Below, piece by piece: positions 10,668-22,760 of a DNA stretch of 64,000 nt. Origin of the DNA: Lepus europaeus (Eukaryota > Chordata > Mammalia > Lagomorpha > Leporidae); assembly GCF_033115175.1 (NCBI RefSeq), contig NC_084831.1, forward strand, positions 41,572,002 through 41,636,001. Reading direction: 5' to 3'. Each line of letters opens with the position of its first letter. Position 1 is the first letter of the stretch. The notes under the pieces were generated by a model. The model was not told the DNA's origin. It ran no database searches and saw only the letters and a program-made list of their open reading frames with translations. Both the position numbers and the translations under genes were made by a program.

Positions 10668-10979
10668 GGGGCTGGCTGTGGCATAGCAGGTAAAGCCGCC
10701 GCCTGCAGTGCTGGCATCCCCTATGGGTGCTGGTTCAAGACCTGGCTGCTCCATTTCTGATCCAGCTCTCTTCTATGGCCTGGTAAAGCAGTAGAAAATG
10801 GCCCAAGGCCTTGGGCCCTGCACCCATGTGGGAGACCTGAAAGAAGCTCCTGGCTCCTGGCTTTGGATCGACACAGCTCCAGTCCTTGCACCCAGTTAGG
10901 GAGTGAACCAATGGATGGAAGACCTCTCTCACTCTCTGCCTCTCAAATAAATAAATAAATCTTTAAAAAAAAAAAAAAC
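10668..10979 (+). mobile_element. CSINE: CSINE, full length
   Basis: Head 'ggggctggctgtggcatagc', body 'gcccaaggccttgggccctg', tail (AAAT)n AATCTTT then poly-A. TSD AGATTGAG at 10,660-10,667 and 10,980-10,987. Confidence 0.95.
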
Positions 10980-11019
10980 AGATTGAGTGCTAAATGCTAC
11001 ACATTGTGCTCAATTCTTT

Positions 11020-11341
11020 TAAAGATTTACTTAAAAGGCAGAGTGACAGAGAGGTGTGGAGAGACAGAGGAAGAGAGATCCTTCATCCACTGGGTCACTT
11101 CCCAGCTGACCACAAGAGACGGGTCTTGGCCAGGCCAAAGCCAGGAGCCAGGAACTCAATCTGTGTCTGTCATGTGGGTGGCAGGGGCCCAAGCACCTGA
11201 ACCACCATCTACTGCCTTCTTTGGAGCATTGGTAGAAAGCTGGATCAGAAGCTGAGAAACCTGGACTTGAGCCAACACTCTGATGTGGTACTCTGGTGTC
11301 ACAGGTGGGAGCATAACCCACTGCGCCACAATAGCAGTCCC
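11020..11341 (-). mobile_element. CSINE: CSINE (minus), full length
   Basis: Begins 'taaagatttacttaaaaggc' and ends 'actgcgccacaatagcagtccc'. Perfect 15-bp TSD TGTGCTCAATTCTTT at 11,005-11,019 and 11,342-11,356. It lies only about 30 bp from the preceding plus-strand copy, forming a head-to-head-like pair. Confidence 0.95.
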
Positions 11342-11356
11342 TGTGCTCAATTCTTT

Positions 11357-11500
11357 CCCTGAGTCCATCCAGAACAGTAGGAGGTATACTATTATACCTG
11401 TTTAAAGCTGAAGAAACAGAGATGAAGTAACTTTCCCAAGGTAGAAAGTGATGGAGCTGGGATGCCAACCAAAGTCATCTAACTTAACAGTCTGCTGGGT
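11357..11500 (-). repeat. MIR SINE (ancient), minus strand
   Basis: 'ttatacctgtttaaagctgaagaaac', 'gaagtaactttcccaagg' and 'gatggagctgggatgcc' are the reverse-complement MIR core. Confidence 0.7.
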
Positions 11501-11843
11501 TGTTATTCTGGAATATTGTCTGTTGTCTGCCAGACTATGAATTCTTTGGAAGAGATACAGCCCTCGTTCATTTTTATTCCCTATCCATTCCCAGTGTCAG
11601 CTCCTCTCTGTGGATGATGCCCTCGTCTCAAGTTGCAAGGGAGAAGGTACCTTCATCTGTGCATTTGACTCAGCCCTATGCTCAGACACACAGGCTCCCT
11701 TGAATTCAATGTACCTAGGTATGGATAGTATTCCTAATCTTTACAGCAAAAGAAATATTCTGCTAGTCCTTTATAGTAGGTAGTGGTGTTGGAATATAAA
11801 CTCAGGGTTCTTTACTTCATGTTTGGACATTTCTCTCCTTTTT
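11501..11843. other. Non-genic spacer with L2-like debris
   Basis: 'gactatgaattctttggaagagatac' resembles an L2 3' tail. No coding content recognised. Confidence 0.45.
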
Positions 11844-12161
11844 TAAAATTTATTTATTTGGAGGTCAGAATTACAGAGTGAGAGGAAAGACTAAGTGAAA
11901 AAGAGGTCTTCCATCTACTGTTTCATTCCCCAAATAGCTGCAACAACCAGAGCTAGGCCAGGCCAAAGCCAGGAGCCAGGAACTTCATTTGGGTCTCCCA
12001 CGTGGGTGCAAGGGCACAAGAGTTGGGCCATCTTCCACTGCTTTCCCAGGCCCTAAGCAGAGAGCTGGTTTGGAAGAGGAGTACCGACATATGAACAAGC
12101 GCTTATATGGAATGTCAGTGCCATAGGCGGAGGCCTAGCCTACTACGCCATTGCACTGGCC
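11844..12161 (-). mobile_element. CSINE: CSINE (minus)
   Basis: 'aaaatttatttatttggaggtcag', 'aagccaggagccaggaac', 'tgggtctcccacgtgggtgc' and 'ctacgccattgcactggcc' define a complete reverse CSINE. The flanking TSD is unclear (CTCCTTTT versus CTCCTCTTT). Confidence 0.9.
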
Positions 12162-13589
12162 CTCCTCTTTATCTTCAAACTTTTAAATAATTTAGAAATT
12201 TGGTAGATGGGGCAAAAACATTTAAAAAATTCTCTTTTGCTATTATTTTTTAAAGCTCACTTAAGTTGTGAGGAAAAAGCTATTTTAATCACTAATTCAG
12301 ACACAAATACTCGATTGATTTTTTTTAGAGCAAAGTAATGCAACCCAATATCCCCCTCCTTTTTTTTTTGAAAAAGAGTTATTACTGGGTGTTATGGTTG
12401 GCGAGATGCTAGATAAAGACGAAAACTAAAATGCTTTGCAAAAACCATTTCAATGTATAATCAATAATACACATAAAATGTATGAAAAAATGAGTTAAGG
12501 ACAAAACTCTTTACTTTTTGTGAACACATATGTTTGCATGTGCACATACATGCACAGCATTAACATGAAATGTTAACTTTGATCATCTGTTGGAGTTTGA
12601 GATATAGTGGCTTTGTAGAGAAGAAAACACCAACAGTCTTGTCTGAATAACATGGTGGATGTCCCTTCTCTGGACTTCCAGGTGAGATTCCTGCCTCCAG
12701 GTGCCTTCTGGATACCTTCATTGAACAATGTGAACATGACTATGAGCTGATATTTTGGCAGGCATAACTATATCACCACCATGGTAGAGAGGGAGAAGCT
12801 AGTGAGTTTGGTGGACAGTAGTTCAGATAACATACTTTGAGAGATATTACTAGTAAAGCTCAAGATCAAGATTCCTGGAGCCATGGCTGTGCATGTAGCA
12901 TAGCCTGGCTAAGTGGGCTCAAGCTTCATCTGTGGCCAAACCCCAACCAGTGTCTTTTATGGTACTAAGGACTTAGTAATTATTTGTGTTCTTGTCTTAT
13001 CTCCATGTGAGTTCCTTGGGGAGCCAGTTTCTGACTGGTTCATTATTTTAATTGACCTTGTTGTACACACTCAAAAGTAGGTACTCTGGAAATACCTGTT
13101 GAGTGAATTAAAGAGTGGTTAAAGAATATTCACATTAAGATCAAGTACAAAATTTGTTCATGCTACAGTAGTAGTGAGAATAGTCGCTACCATTTGTTGA
13201 GCACCTTCGATATGCCAGTTGAGTCTTTCACATTTCTGATTCAGGCCTTTTAGGTCAGCAGCCTTTTGGCAAATGTTCTCTGGGTTGATTAAATATCAGG
13301 CATCATGCTTGCTCAGGAGTTTTCAGAGATGAAAGGAACCTAGTCCATTACCTGGGGCAGCTCACAGAAAAGATAAAGAACAGTTAATGTATGGCGAGCT
13401 CCTTGCTGAAAGAGCTGTGGGTGTTCATGCAGAGTGACCTAATAATCTTGGGGGAAGAGAGACATGGTGAATGAGTAGGAATTTTCCAGATGAAGATATG
13501 GGGACAGGGAGGGAAAACCCAGTCAATCCAGGCTGAAGGGACAGGAAAAGCAGAAGTAGGATGACACTCGGCTGTGTGATGCATTCGTG
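12162..13589. other. Non-genic DNA
   Basis: AT-rich with no recent transposon. 13,180-13,280 ('taccatttgttgagcacc') looks like an old MIR/L2 piece. The frames at 13,384-13,619 (two minus-strand registers) show no domain or splice signal. Confidence 0.5.
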
Positions 13590-14114
13590 GAACATTAATT
13601 GACCAAATACATTGAGCACCTGCTATGTGCTAGGCACTAGGGATGCAATTATGTGGAAACTTGTGAAGCTTATAATCTAGTACAGGGAATAGCATAAATA
13701 ATACGTAAAACACAAAAAAGCATTTTATCTACAAATTATATTAAGTGTTGTGAAGTAAAAGAACAAGTTAATAAAAAAAATAGAACATAATTTGGATTTG
13801 GCTTTCATGAGAAAGGGGTATATAAAGCAGAGACCTAACAGTAGCCAGGAAAAGAACAGGATGGAGTGTGTGCCAGGTGGGGAATGCTGTGTGTGTATAA
13901 AGTCCTGGGACAGGGGAAACTTAGCCTGTTTTAAGAGGCTGAAAGGCTACCATGGAGACAAGTGGAGATAGACCACATAAGTCCTTGTTGTTTACATGTT
14001 AGGGAATTTGTATTTTATTTTAGTTGCAAGGAAAAGTGATTAAAATGTTTTAAGCAGCAGGGAGGCATAATCTTTTCCTTCATTTTTAATGAAAATTTTG
14101 AAACATACAGTGAA
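13590..14114 (-). repeat. L2 LINE (ancient), minus, left part
   Basis: 'gagcacctgctatgtgctaggc', 'aacttgtgaagcttataatctag', 'gtgtgccaggtggggaatgc', and 'ttttaagcagcagggaggcataa' occur in the order of the L2 3' region on the reverse strand. Interrupted by the SINE at 14,115. Confidence 0.65.
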
Positions 14115-14415
14115 GTTAAAGGAATTTACTTTTTATTTGAGAAGCAGACAGGGAGAAAGAACTCCCATCCATCGGTTCACTCTCCAAATGCCTGTTCTGT
14201 TATGGCTGGAGCCAGGAGTTGGGAAATCAGTTCATGTCTTGCATGTGGGTGGCAGGAATCCAAGTACTTGATCCATCACCTGCTGCCTCCCAGGGTCAGC
14301 ATTGATGGGAAGCCTGAGTCAGTAGCTAGAGCCAGGAATTGAACCCAGGCTCTCTGATGTGGGAAATGGGTGTCTTAACTGGCATCTTAACCAATATGTC
14401 AAATTTTTGCCCCTT
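14115..14415 (-). mobile_element. CSINE: Old, diverged CSINE (minus)
   Basis: 'ttactttttatttgagaagc', 'cccatccatcggttcactctcc', 'gtgggtggcaggaatccaagtac', 'aattgaacccaggc'. It matches the older 'wggcaggaaccc' CSINE class. The ends are blurred and no clear TSD is visible. Confidence 0.75.
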
Positions 14416-15000
14416 AACGGCATTTTAAAGTGAGTTCCTATATATCCATCATATAATACCATTTTCATTTTATTGGATCCAAAGATTTAATTAATTCTTA
14501 AATGCTCTAATCTCTTTGTTGAAGAATGTTAGAGAGGAAAGAGTGAGAAAGTAGGCACCGTAGCCATAGTCCCAGTCATTTAGTAACATGATATATAGTG
14601 TCAGACATGGAGACCTGGGAGGCTGCCTGGGTGTGGCAGGGGCCAGATCACAGTGGGTTTTGTATATTATACCAGAGTATATATACCCATTTGTTGCAGG
14701 GGGAGGGGTATGAAGGGTTTCACATGAGACCGATGTGATCGGGTTTGAGTATTCCAGGGGTCCTGGGAGCACTAGTGTGTGTCAGAAAAGTCTGATATGT
14801 GATGGAGCTGGTACTGGGAGGTGAATCTGGAGCCTTTATCTTCTAGAGGAGAGAGGGAAAGCTATGCAGTATCAGATTAGGGGAGTGGGGATAGAGAGGC
14901 AGAGGAAGAGTTTTAAAATTTTTTAGTGACACAATGCCCAACCCATAATAATAGCTTGATTAGTGTTTGTTGAGTGAATGGAAGTACAACTAACAAGAAT
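14416..15000 (-). repeat. L2 LINE (ancient), minus, right part
   Basis: 'aggggccagatcacagtgggtt' followed by 'cacatgagaccgatgtgatcgg' and 'gggagtggggatagagaggc' resembles the L2 region that follows 'agggccttgtaggcc'. It is diverged and the boundaries are approximate. Confidence 0.5.
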
Positions 15001-15089
15001 TAGAGGGTCCTAGTGATGGGCATTGAGGAAATGAGGTGTAACTGTCCAAGTCATTCAACCTCTCTGGGCCTCCATTCTTCAACAGTGAA

Positions 15090-15600
15090 GTGGGAAATGT
15101 GTATTAATCAAGATTCTCCAGGAAAACAGAATCAATGAGGGGAGGAATTTATTATAAGCAATTGGCTCACATGTGTATAGGTTGACAAATAGCAAAATCA
15201 GTAATTAGATGGAGAGCAAAGGACAGCTTATGGTTTAGGTTTAGTCCACATGTTGGCAGGCTTGAGACTCAGAAAGTTTCAGTGTTTTGGCTCTGGTTTG
15301 AAGACAGGAGAGAACTGATGTTCCAGCTTAAGGCAGCCATGTAGGGAGGAGTTTCCTCTTACTGCAGGAAACTTTTTCCTCTTACTGCAGGCCTTTTTCT
15401 TCTATTCCAGCCTTCAACTGATTGGATGAGGCCCACCCTAGTTAGGGAGAGCAATCTTCTCTACTCAGTATGCCCATTCAAATTTTATTCTCATTCCAAA
15501 ACTCTTCACAGACACTCCAATAATAATGTTTAACCAGATGTCTGGGCACTGTGTGTCCCAGTCAAGTTGCCATTTAATTAGCTATCATCTCTTCCCTGCC
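15090..15600 (+). repeat. Ancient interspersed repeat, family uncertain
   Basis: 'attctccaggaaaacagaatcaa', 'gaatttattataagcaattggctcac', 'ccttcaactgattggatgaggccc', 'cagatgtctgggcac' form the familiar mammalian repeat whose end reads like 'ttgaccaaatatctgggc'. I recognise the text but not its family name with confidence. An internal 15-bp duplication (TTTCCTCTTACTGCAGG) is visible at about 15,350-15,393. Confidence 0.6.
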
Positions 15601-15839
15601 TGTTGTGGAAATGCTATGTTAACAAAATGCTGTGCAAATCAAAGGGAGTTTTCTCTTTGAAAAGAGATTCAGATGGAAAAGGGTATCCTAAATGATTGCA
15701 ACTTACTTTTATCCAGTGCTTCCCATGTACCAGTTACTGTTTTGTTTTACTTTCGTATCTCATTTAATTATCACAATAACCTTATCCTTCCTTTTATCCC
15801 ATGGTCCATGTCTATAGTTGTTTCTGTGCACAGATTGTG

Positions 15840-16010
15840 TGCATGGTGATGTTTGAATTCTAGCTCTGTCACTAGCTGCAAGACCTTAGGAGCAAATTCT
15901 AACTTCTCTGTGCCTCAGTTTCCTCTCCAATGGAATGTGGTAATAGTTGTAAAGTACTTATAACAGAGCCTGGCACTTAGCAAATGAATATATGCTGTAT
16001 GTTTATTTAT
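15840..16010 (+). repeat. MIR SINE (ancient)
   Basis: 'gaattctagctctgtcactagctgcaagacctta', 'ctgtgcctcagtttcctc', 'gcctggcacttagcaaatg': a well preserved MIR core and 3' end in plus orientation. Confidence 0.9.
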
Positions 16011-16142
16011 GTGTGTAGGTTGCTATGGAAGTAGTGACAATGACCACAGCAGAGCAAACTCACCTGTCCTCAGGCACTAGTGAGTGATGCCTTCCGATAC
16101 TCAGATGACATCAGTGAGTGAGGCCTTCAAGAGTATGTCCTT

Positions 16143-16478
16143 GGGGCCAGCGCTATGGTGTAGTAGGTTAAGCCTCTGCCTGTGGCACTGGCATCCTATA
16201 TGGGCACTGGTTCAAGTCCCAGCTACTCCACTTACCATCGAGTTCCCTGTTAATGGCCTAGGAAAGCAGTAGAAGATGGCCCAAGCACTTGGGTCCCTGC
16301 ATCCACGTGGGAGATCCAGAAGTAGTTCCTGGCTCTTAGCTTTGGATCAGCCCAGCTTCAGCTGTTGCTGCCATTTGGGGAGTGAACCAGTGGATGGAGA
16401 CCTTTCTCTATGTCTCTCCCTCCCTCTGTCTGTAGCTGTACCTCTCAATAAAATAATATAAAATCTTTTTAAAAATGA
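16143..16478 (+). mobile_element. CSINE: CSINE
   Basis: Head 'ggggccagcgctatggtgtag', body 'gcccaagcacttgggtccctgc', CT-rich segment and 'aaataatataaaatcttttt' tail. No clear TSD was identified. Confidence 0.93.
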
Positions 16479-16844
16479 AAAATAAAAATCCATGATTTAT
16501 AAAATACTCTTTAAGCCACATGAAACTACCATTTTTTTTTTTTTTACCCCTGGGCTGCTGCAATGCCAAGCTGTGTAGTGAATGTTTTACAATGTTATAT
16601 TAGTGGGGTAGTTCCTTTTATAGATGTCAAAATTGAAGCTTACTTACCAGCTTACTTACAGAGGCCTGCTGCAAAGCCAATAGTGCTCTTTTGACGTTAG
16701 GATACCATTCCAAATTCCTTGAAAGAATGGAACTGAGCAGTTAGTTTGCACTGCACTCCATCAGCACTGACCCCTTGTGGGCGTGATCTCTCACTGACCT
16801 GTGGTAGATACAGAGCAAGTGAAAGAGGAAGATACCCTTTCTTA
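16479..16844. other. Non-genic spacer
   Basis: Contains a poly-T run (16,533-16,545) and unique sequence. No gene-like feature. Confidence 0.5.
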
Positions 16845-16978
16845 TTTTTAGGAGAGGTTGGGAAACATGGGCAGGAGGGAGGATAGGGTGGAAAGTATCA
16901 CTGTGTTCCTGAATCTGTATATATGAAATACACGAAATTTGTATACCTTAAATAAAATTTAAAAAAAGAAAGAGAAAG
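16845..16978 (+). mobile_element. L1 3' terminus, severely 5'-truncated
   Basis: 'gggaaacatgggcaggagggagg', 'tatcactgtgttcctgaatctgtatatatgaaatac', 'tataccttaaataaaattt' then A-rich: the last about 130 bp of an older rabbit L1 3' UTR. Confidence 0.75.
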
Positions 16979-19897
16979 CTACCTATATTCTTTGTACTCT
17001 CCCTATGCAAATCCATGTCTTGAAAAGTCACTCTTCCTACTCCATTCTTGTCCTTGTCACGTGTGCCTCTGTTGGTGCCCCTGCTGGTTACGGCTGTGTT
17101 TGTGTTTGATCTGTAGTCAGATGCATTATCCATTGCACCACTGGCCTTTCACTGTTTGTGTTTGTGTTGCTCCCTCTATTATGCACTCACAAGGGTTATG
17201 TCCTTGTTCTTTTTTCCATCCCTCGTACATTAGGACACTGGCATATACTGAAATAATAACTGCTGGAGCTGAGTTACAGTCATTGGCTGTCTCTTATTAA
17301 CTGGTGATCTCTGAGAAATTAATTTACTACCTAAGATGTACAATTTCTCCATCTTTAAAATTAGTATAGTAACTGTCACAGATTAGATTCCTCAGGAAGC
17401 AGATTCTTGTATATGGGCTAGTGTACAGGAGATTTATTAAGGAATGTTCTTGGGATTTTCATTATGGGGAATAAGGGAAGAAAAGGAATGGAGAGGGAAG
17501 GAAGCAGGGTCAGGCAGAATATTGGGTAGGACTGCAGTACAGTCTCAGTGAAGGCCTAAGGACACCCCGTAAGGAGCTCTGAAGCTGAGATAGGCTTCCC
17601 AAATCATCCTGGTTGGAGTGACGGTTTCAGTTCTATATATCCTGTGTCAGTGTATGTGAGCACCTCAAGAAGGGGGCATGTTCTTGGGAGATATGACTGT
17701 CAGTCAAGGTGACTCCAGAGAGGGATGAGAATTGAGGGCTGTCTGGGCGATGAGAGAGGAGGTAGAGGCACATCCCAGCTGCCACTGAGTACAGATCTCT
17801 CAGCTTGTTGGGAAGCTGATACATGTGAACACATATCGTAAAGTGCTAAACAAAGATAGGGTTTTAGTTACTGTTGTTTATAGTAACATTACTGGGGCTC
17901 AATCAGTACTTCTTCAACTGAGATGAATCTCTTAGCGCGGTTTCTCAGTAAGAATCATGAAATTGGTCTATACCTTTGTTTTTATTCCTCTCTCTTTCCC
18001 CAAAACACCCTTTCCTCTCTTTTTTGTTATTAATCTCATCTTAAAAGTGCTTATGCCATCCTATTTTAAAACCTCTAGGGTTGGTTTAATTTGATTTCCT
18101 TTCCGCTGGAATGACTATTCTGAACTCTGACCTTAATCCGGGATGATTAGAGCAGCTGGAGCACTTTCTTGACTATCTGTCTTCACATTTCATATTCCAT
18201 ATAGGCTTACAAAAAATTACAAGTCACATGAAGTTTTTAAACATCGCCAGCATTAACAATTCCTATCAGTAAGATTAATTAAACAGAAATTAATGTTGGC
18301 CCTAGCATTCCCAACTTTGTACTGACCCTGAGTCAGTTGTTGTTGGGCTCAGACATCAGAATACCTTTGCAAAAGCCATCAATAGGAAAGATGAAAGTTC
18401 CAGAGATCAAGAATATTGAGCAACTCTGAGTCAGATCCAGGGACCAACCTCTCATAGAAAAGAACTGTGTAAGGGAGTTCAAAGGTGAAATATATTGTTT
18501 ATTCACTCATAAACACACAGAAAGAGAGACTCCACTCAAGCAGTGATGCAATCAGACTATTTTGTGAAGCCCATAAATATTATTTCTGTCAAATATGTAT
18601 GTATGTGTTCATATTTCTCACTCTCAAATCTCATTGTATTGATTGCCTGCTGAAATATCTTCTGTAACTCCCTATCATTCCCATCATAAAATCTTAAAGT
18701 CTTACCAAGGCTAATTTAGTTTCCTGAATTTGCCAGGAGTCTTAGGCTGCTGTCTTTGTGTGTGCCATTTCCTTTCCCCCTGAAAACCTTCTCATTTGCC
18801 TATGCATTCCTCAGGTCTCAGTTCAAATGTCACCTTCCCTGGATAGCCTTCCCTGGCTTCCCTACAATGACACAAGCTGCCCTGTAATGCCTTTCCTCCT
18901 ACAGGATGAACCACACATTGGAGGGAACTGAATGCATGGACCTATTGGAGAGGTGAGAGGGCAGAGAGTGAGGGACGTTAGATGCAAAGCCTTTGTGTTT
19001 AACATTTGTATTCTGCAGAGTCAGTCCTCAGTTATGTGTGTCTTTAAACGTGTGGTTTAATGTACCTGATGTTTGATTTTGTTGTTGGTTTTAAGAACCT
19101 AGAACCATTGTTTCACCCAAGGATTAGAAGGGCTTCTAAGGGTAGGCTTTCTGACAGAAGTAAAACTTTCCCCTGACTGCCCTCTTGTGGAAGTGCTAAA
19201 AGCTCAAAGATGTCAAATACATAAAACATCATAAAGGCTGCTCTCCAAGTTGAAAAAGCAGTTTCAGATTAGTTATTGTCCTGGTGGGTCAAGCTGCCAT
19301 ATGCAGATAGTTATAAATTTTTGAAGAATTCGCGTATGACAAGGCATGCTCCAAACTGAACTGAGTTTATCTCTGGTGAATCAGAGGGTGCATCAAGAAG
19401 ACAAAAAAATCCAGAATTATGGTTATGAATAAATAACACATGGAGAAAGGTCACTTGTGATTAAGAGAAGTCTCTGATGGATGAAAGACTATATGTATAC
19501 CAACCTCTGCTAACAGTCTTTATCATCTAAATAAAGCACAATTAAAGCAAAACACTTTAGTTTCTATTCCCCTAGATAACTGGCTGTGCTTTGTCCAATA
19601 ATGGCTGAGCTATGTTAAAATGCTTGTTTCTGAGCCTTTCATCCAGATTCTGATTCAGTGAATCTTGGCTAGAGCCCAGGAATCTGCACTTGGTATACCA
19701 GGACAATTCTAATGGATGTGACCATTACTTATCTTGTGGCAAGGTTGAGCTTATAAAGCTATTTACATACTTTTCCACGACTAGGATAACTTTCTATAAA
19801 GCATTTTTAACTTGAAAAACATCCTGTATGTGGGACTGCTAGTTAGAGATAGACATTTGAAATATAATTATTGAACAGACTTTCCTTTCTCCTTTTT
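16979..19897. other. Non-genic DNA with ancient repeats
   Basis: No exon-like structure. 17,377-17,830 ('tgtcacagattagattcctcaggaagcag ... aggagatttattaaggaatg') reads like an old LTR or DNA-transposon repeat that I cannot name. 18,740-18,900 is an L2 3' segment ('tcaggtctcagttcaaatgtcacc'). The frames at 16,948-17,300 and 17,633-17,824 are short and unsupported. Confidence 0.5.
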
Positions 19898-20202
19898 TTT
19901 ATGCTTTTATTTACTTGAAAGGCAGAGTTGCAGAGAGACAGAGAAGAGACACAAAGACAGAGATCTGCCATCCACTGATTCACTCCCCAAATGACCACGA
20001 CTAGGGCTGGGCCAAGCCAAAACCAGGAGCCAGGAGCCTCTTCTAGGTCTCCTAGACACTTAGGCCATCTTCTTCTGCTTTCCCAGGTGCATTAGCAGGG
20101 AGCTGGATCAGTAGTGGAGCAGCCAGTTCTCGAACCGGTGCCCATAGGGGATGCCAGCATCTCAGACAGAGGCTTAACCTGCTATGCCACAACAGCGGCC
20201 CC
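19898..20202 (-). mobile_element. CSINE: CSINE (minus)
   Basis: 'atgcttttatttacttgaaaggc', 'aaccaggagccaggagcc', 'cttctgctttcccaggtgcatt', end 'tatgccacaacagcggcccc'. Pyrimidine-rich flanks (CCTTTCTCC / CCTTTCTTC) hide the TSD. Confidence 0.92.
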
Positions 20203-20760
20203 TCCTTTCTTCTTTCTTCATTCCCTTCTTTTCTTGGTACCTACCTACCTGTCTGTCTACCGATGTACCTACCCACAAGCATTTATGAAACAGTCTTTGT
20301 GCTATGTCTTGTGCACAGTGAGCCAACATGAGCCACAGGAAGAACCAGCCTATTGTAATGGGGATTCTGCCCTCTTTGGTGGGGAAGGACAAAATTGACC
20401 AGGAAATAACTTCTCTGCGAATAATACCAGCTGCCATTTCTTGAGCATCTACCAGGTGCCAGCACTCTACAAGGTAAATTATTACTAATCCAACAAAGTA
20501 CTTCACAGGTGAGCAAATCAGAAGTTTTAAGAGGTTATATAGGACTGATGTCATCCAGAGTCATCCAGGTTGAACTTGAATCCAGATGTGTCTGGCTGCA
20601 AAACTCCCTGCTGCCTTTCACTCAATGAGCATATCTCTAACTGCTTCCATGAAGGTAGGCACTAACACTCATCAGCCTTCTCTTTGTCTACAGTTTTGTT
20701 ATTGCTAAACATAAAAAAAAAACTTAGGAGAAAATTCAATGTTTAAGAAAATTATAAAAT
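20203..20760 (-). repeat. Spacer with MIR-family remnant (minus)
   Basis: 20,420-20,600 reads 'gccatttcttgagcatctaccaggtgcc ... gttatataggactgatgtcatccagagtc ... ttgaacttgaatccagatg', a reverse MIR3-like element. Left of it is simple (CTAC)n-rich sequence at 20,238-20,275. Confidence 0.55.
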
Positions 20761-20761
20761 C

Positions 20762-21052
20762 CAGGACAGTGTTGTGGCATAGCAGGGTAAGCTGCCCCCT
20801 GCAATGCTGGCATCCCATATGGGCGCCCGTACAAGTCCCAACTGTTTTGCTTCCAATCTAGCTCCCTGCTAATGTGCCTGGGAAAGCAGCACAAGATGGC
20901 CCAAGTCCCTGGTCTTCTGCACCCACGTGGGAGACCCTGATGAAGCTCCTGGCTCCCGCTCCTGGCTCCTGGCTTCGGCCCAGGTCCAGGCCTGGTCGTT
21001 GTGGAGTGAGCCAGTGGGTGGAGGATCTCTCTTTCTTTAAATCTGCCTTTCA
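20762..21052 (+). mobile_element. CSINE: CSINE, left part (split by L1)
   Basis: Head 'caggacagtgttgtggcatagc' and body 'gcccaagtccctggtcttctgc' are followed by a duplicated 'ctggctcctggctcc'-type module. It is broken at the 14-bp repeat AAATCTGCCTTTCA (21,039-21,052), where an L1 entered. Its tail continues at 21,654. Confidence 0.9.
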
Positions 21053-21653
21053 GACCTGTGAGAGCATTTCAGGCATGGAAAGCCAAGACTCTGTGACAAA
21101 AAAAAAAAAAAAACAAAGGGTTATCAAAGAAGGATATACTCTTCTCTGAAGGGAGGAGAGAACATCCACTTTGCTTATGGCCATGTCCAAATACTGATGG
21201 AGTCTGTGGTCACAAAAGGCTTCCATAGCCTTGGCAGCCCCTGGCCTCAGATGATCATTGACGTCATAAATAATAGTGTTAAATGTTAAAGGAACAACAG
21301 AAGTCACTGTGCACTTGCTCCCCATGTAGGACCTCTGTCCCTAATGAATTGTAATATGAAAATCGACTGCAAATTTTGTTCCCAAACTGTACTCTATATG
21401 TTGTGTGTGTGCTTGGGTGCAAATTGTTGAAGTCTATGCTTAGCATGGAGATGGTGCTCTATATATAAAGTCATACTAAATATGAACCATAATGAAGAAG
21501 GAGATGGGAGAGGGAGGTGGGATAGGAGCTGGGGAGGAGGGGTATGGGGGAAAGAACCACTATATTCCTAAAGTTGTATCTGTGAAAAAATGCACTCATT
21601 AAATAAAAAATAAAAATAAATAAAATCTATTGCTCCAAAATAAATAAATAAAT
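21053..21653 (+). mobile_element. L1 3' UTR inserted in a CSINE tail
   Basis: Rabbit L1 3' UTR text: 'gagcatttcaggcatggaaag', 'gggttatcaaagaaggatatac', 'ctctgaagggaggagagaac', 'ggcttccatagccttggcag', 'gtcactgtgcacttgctcc', 'ggtgcaaattgttgaag', ending in A-rich sequence. The perfect TSD AAATCTGCCTTTCA at 21,039-21,052 and 21,654-21,667 lies within the tail of the CSINE, so order of insertion is CSINE first, then L1. Confidence 0.92.
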
Positions 21654-21706
21654 AAATCTGCCTTTCAAATAAAATAAAAAAAATCTTTAAAAGAAAAAAA
21701 AAAAGC
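21654..21706 (+). mobile_element. CSINE: CSINE tail, right part
   Basis: 'aaatctgcctttcaaataaaa' and the A-rich end complete the element started at 20,762. Confidence 0.85.
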
Positions 21707-22174
21707 AGATCAAGAATTTCTCCAGGACACTGCTAAAATCTGAAAATGAGTCATATTGAAGTGGAATGAAGAATGTTTTCTGTGATTTTTAGAGGTTTCT
21801 GAAGGTTGTCTTAGGACCAAACTGGGCAGCCATCTATCTTAATTTTGTATTTTGGAGAGACCCTGTGGCTTTATTGACACTCCTAAAAGGTCAGTAACAC
21901 CTTGTTTGATATTTCAAGTTAATTGTGAGTCTCTGCATATTTGCATAGCTAAACCTTTATTGTTAAAGGTCCCTTATAAATGTTGCATTGCCCTCAACAT
22001 TGCCTAGAACCTCTTGTATGCCAATGGAAATACATTTGTTGCAATAGAAAGGCATTTGATTTAACATGATGTAGTTCATTTTCCTTTAGCTATCAGAACA
22101 TTTTAAAAAATAAAATTTGTGTTTTTCTGATTGTGAAATAAACACGTTTAGTGTTAAAAAATTAGGAAAATACA
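21707..22174. other. Non-genic spacer
   Basis: AT-rich unique sequence with no recognised exon or element. Confidence 0.5.
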
Positions 22175-22470
22175 TGGGTGGACATATGGGATAGAAGTTA
22201 AGATGCTTCTTGGGATAGTCCACATCCTGTATCAGAGTGCCTTGGTTCAAGTCCGGGCTTTCCTACCATTTCCGGCTTCTACTAATGCACAATCTGGGGC
22301 ACAGCTGGTGATGGCTCACATGATTGGGTCCCTGTCTCCCACGTGGGAGACCTGAGTGGAGTTGCCTGCTCCTAACCATGACAGGCATTTCGGGAGTGAG
22401 CCAGTAGATAGGAACTGTCAGCCTGAAATCTCTCTCTCTCTTTGTCCTGCAAACAAAACATTTTTTGGAA
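22175..22470 (+). mobile_element. CSINE: Old CSINE
   Basis: Diverged plus copy: 'gttaagatgcttcttgggatagtcc', 'gccttggttcaagtccgggc', 'tgtctcccacgtgggagacctg', 'gggagtgagccagtagatag', CT-run, A-rich end. This is the older CSINE subfamily. Confidence 0.8.
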
Positions 22471-22599
22471 AAAAAAAGAAAATATAAAACACTAAAAAGA
22501 AGAGAAATCATTCATGATTCTCTTATCTAAGAGTAGTGGTAATAATAATAAAAAGTACTCTTCAAGTAAGGCTTCCTTACCTGTGTTAGCAGCTATGCT

Positions 22600-22760
22600 A
22601 TTGTGAGGTAGCTATCATAATTCTAATTTTAACAATTCGTTAACTAAGGTTTTGAAAGGTTAAATGACCATCCAACTAAGTGGTAAGTAGTGAAGCCTGG
22701 TCACAACATTCTGTTTTTCCTTAGTTTCAAAGCCTTACTTACTCTCCCACATAACCACCA
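22600..22760 (-). repeat. MIR SINE (ancient), minus
   Basis: 'ttttaacaattcgttaactaagg', 'aggttaaatgaccatccaactaagtgg', 'agtgaagcctggtcac': reverse MIR core, diverged. Confidence 0.55.
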
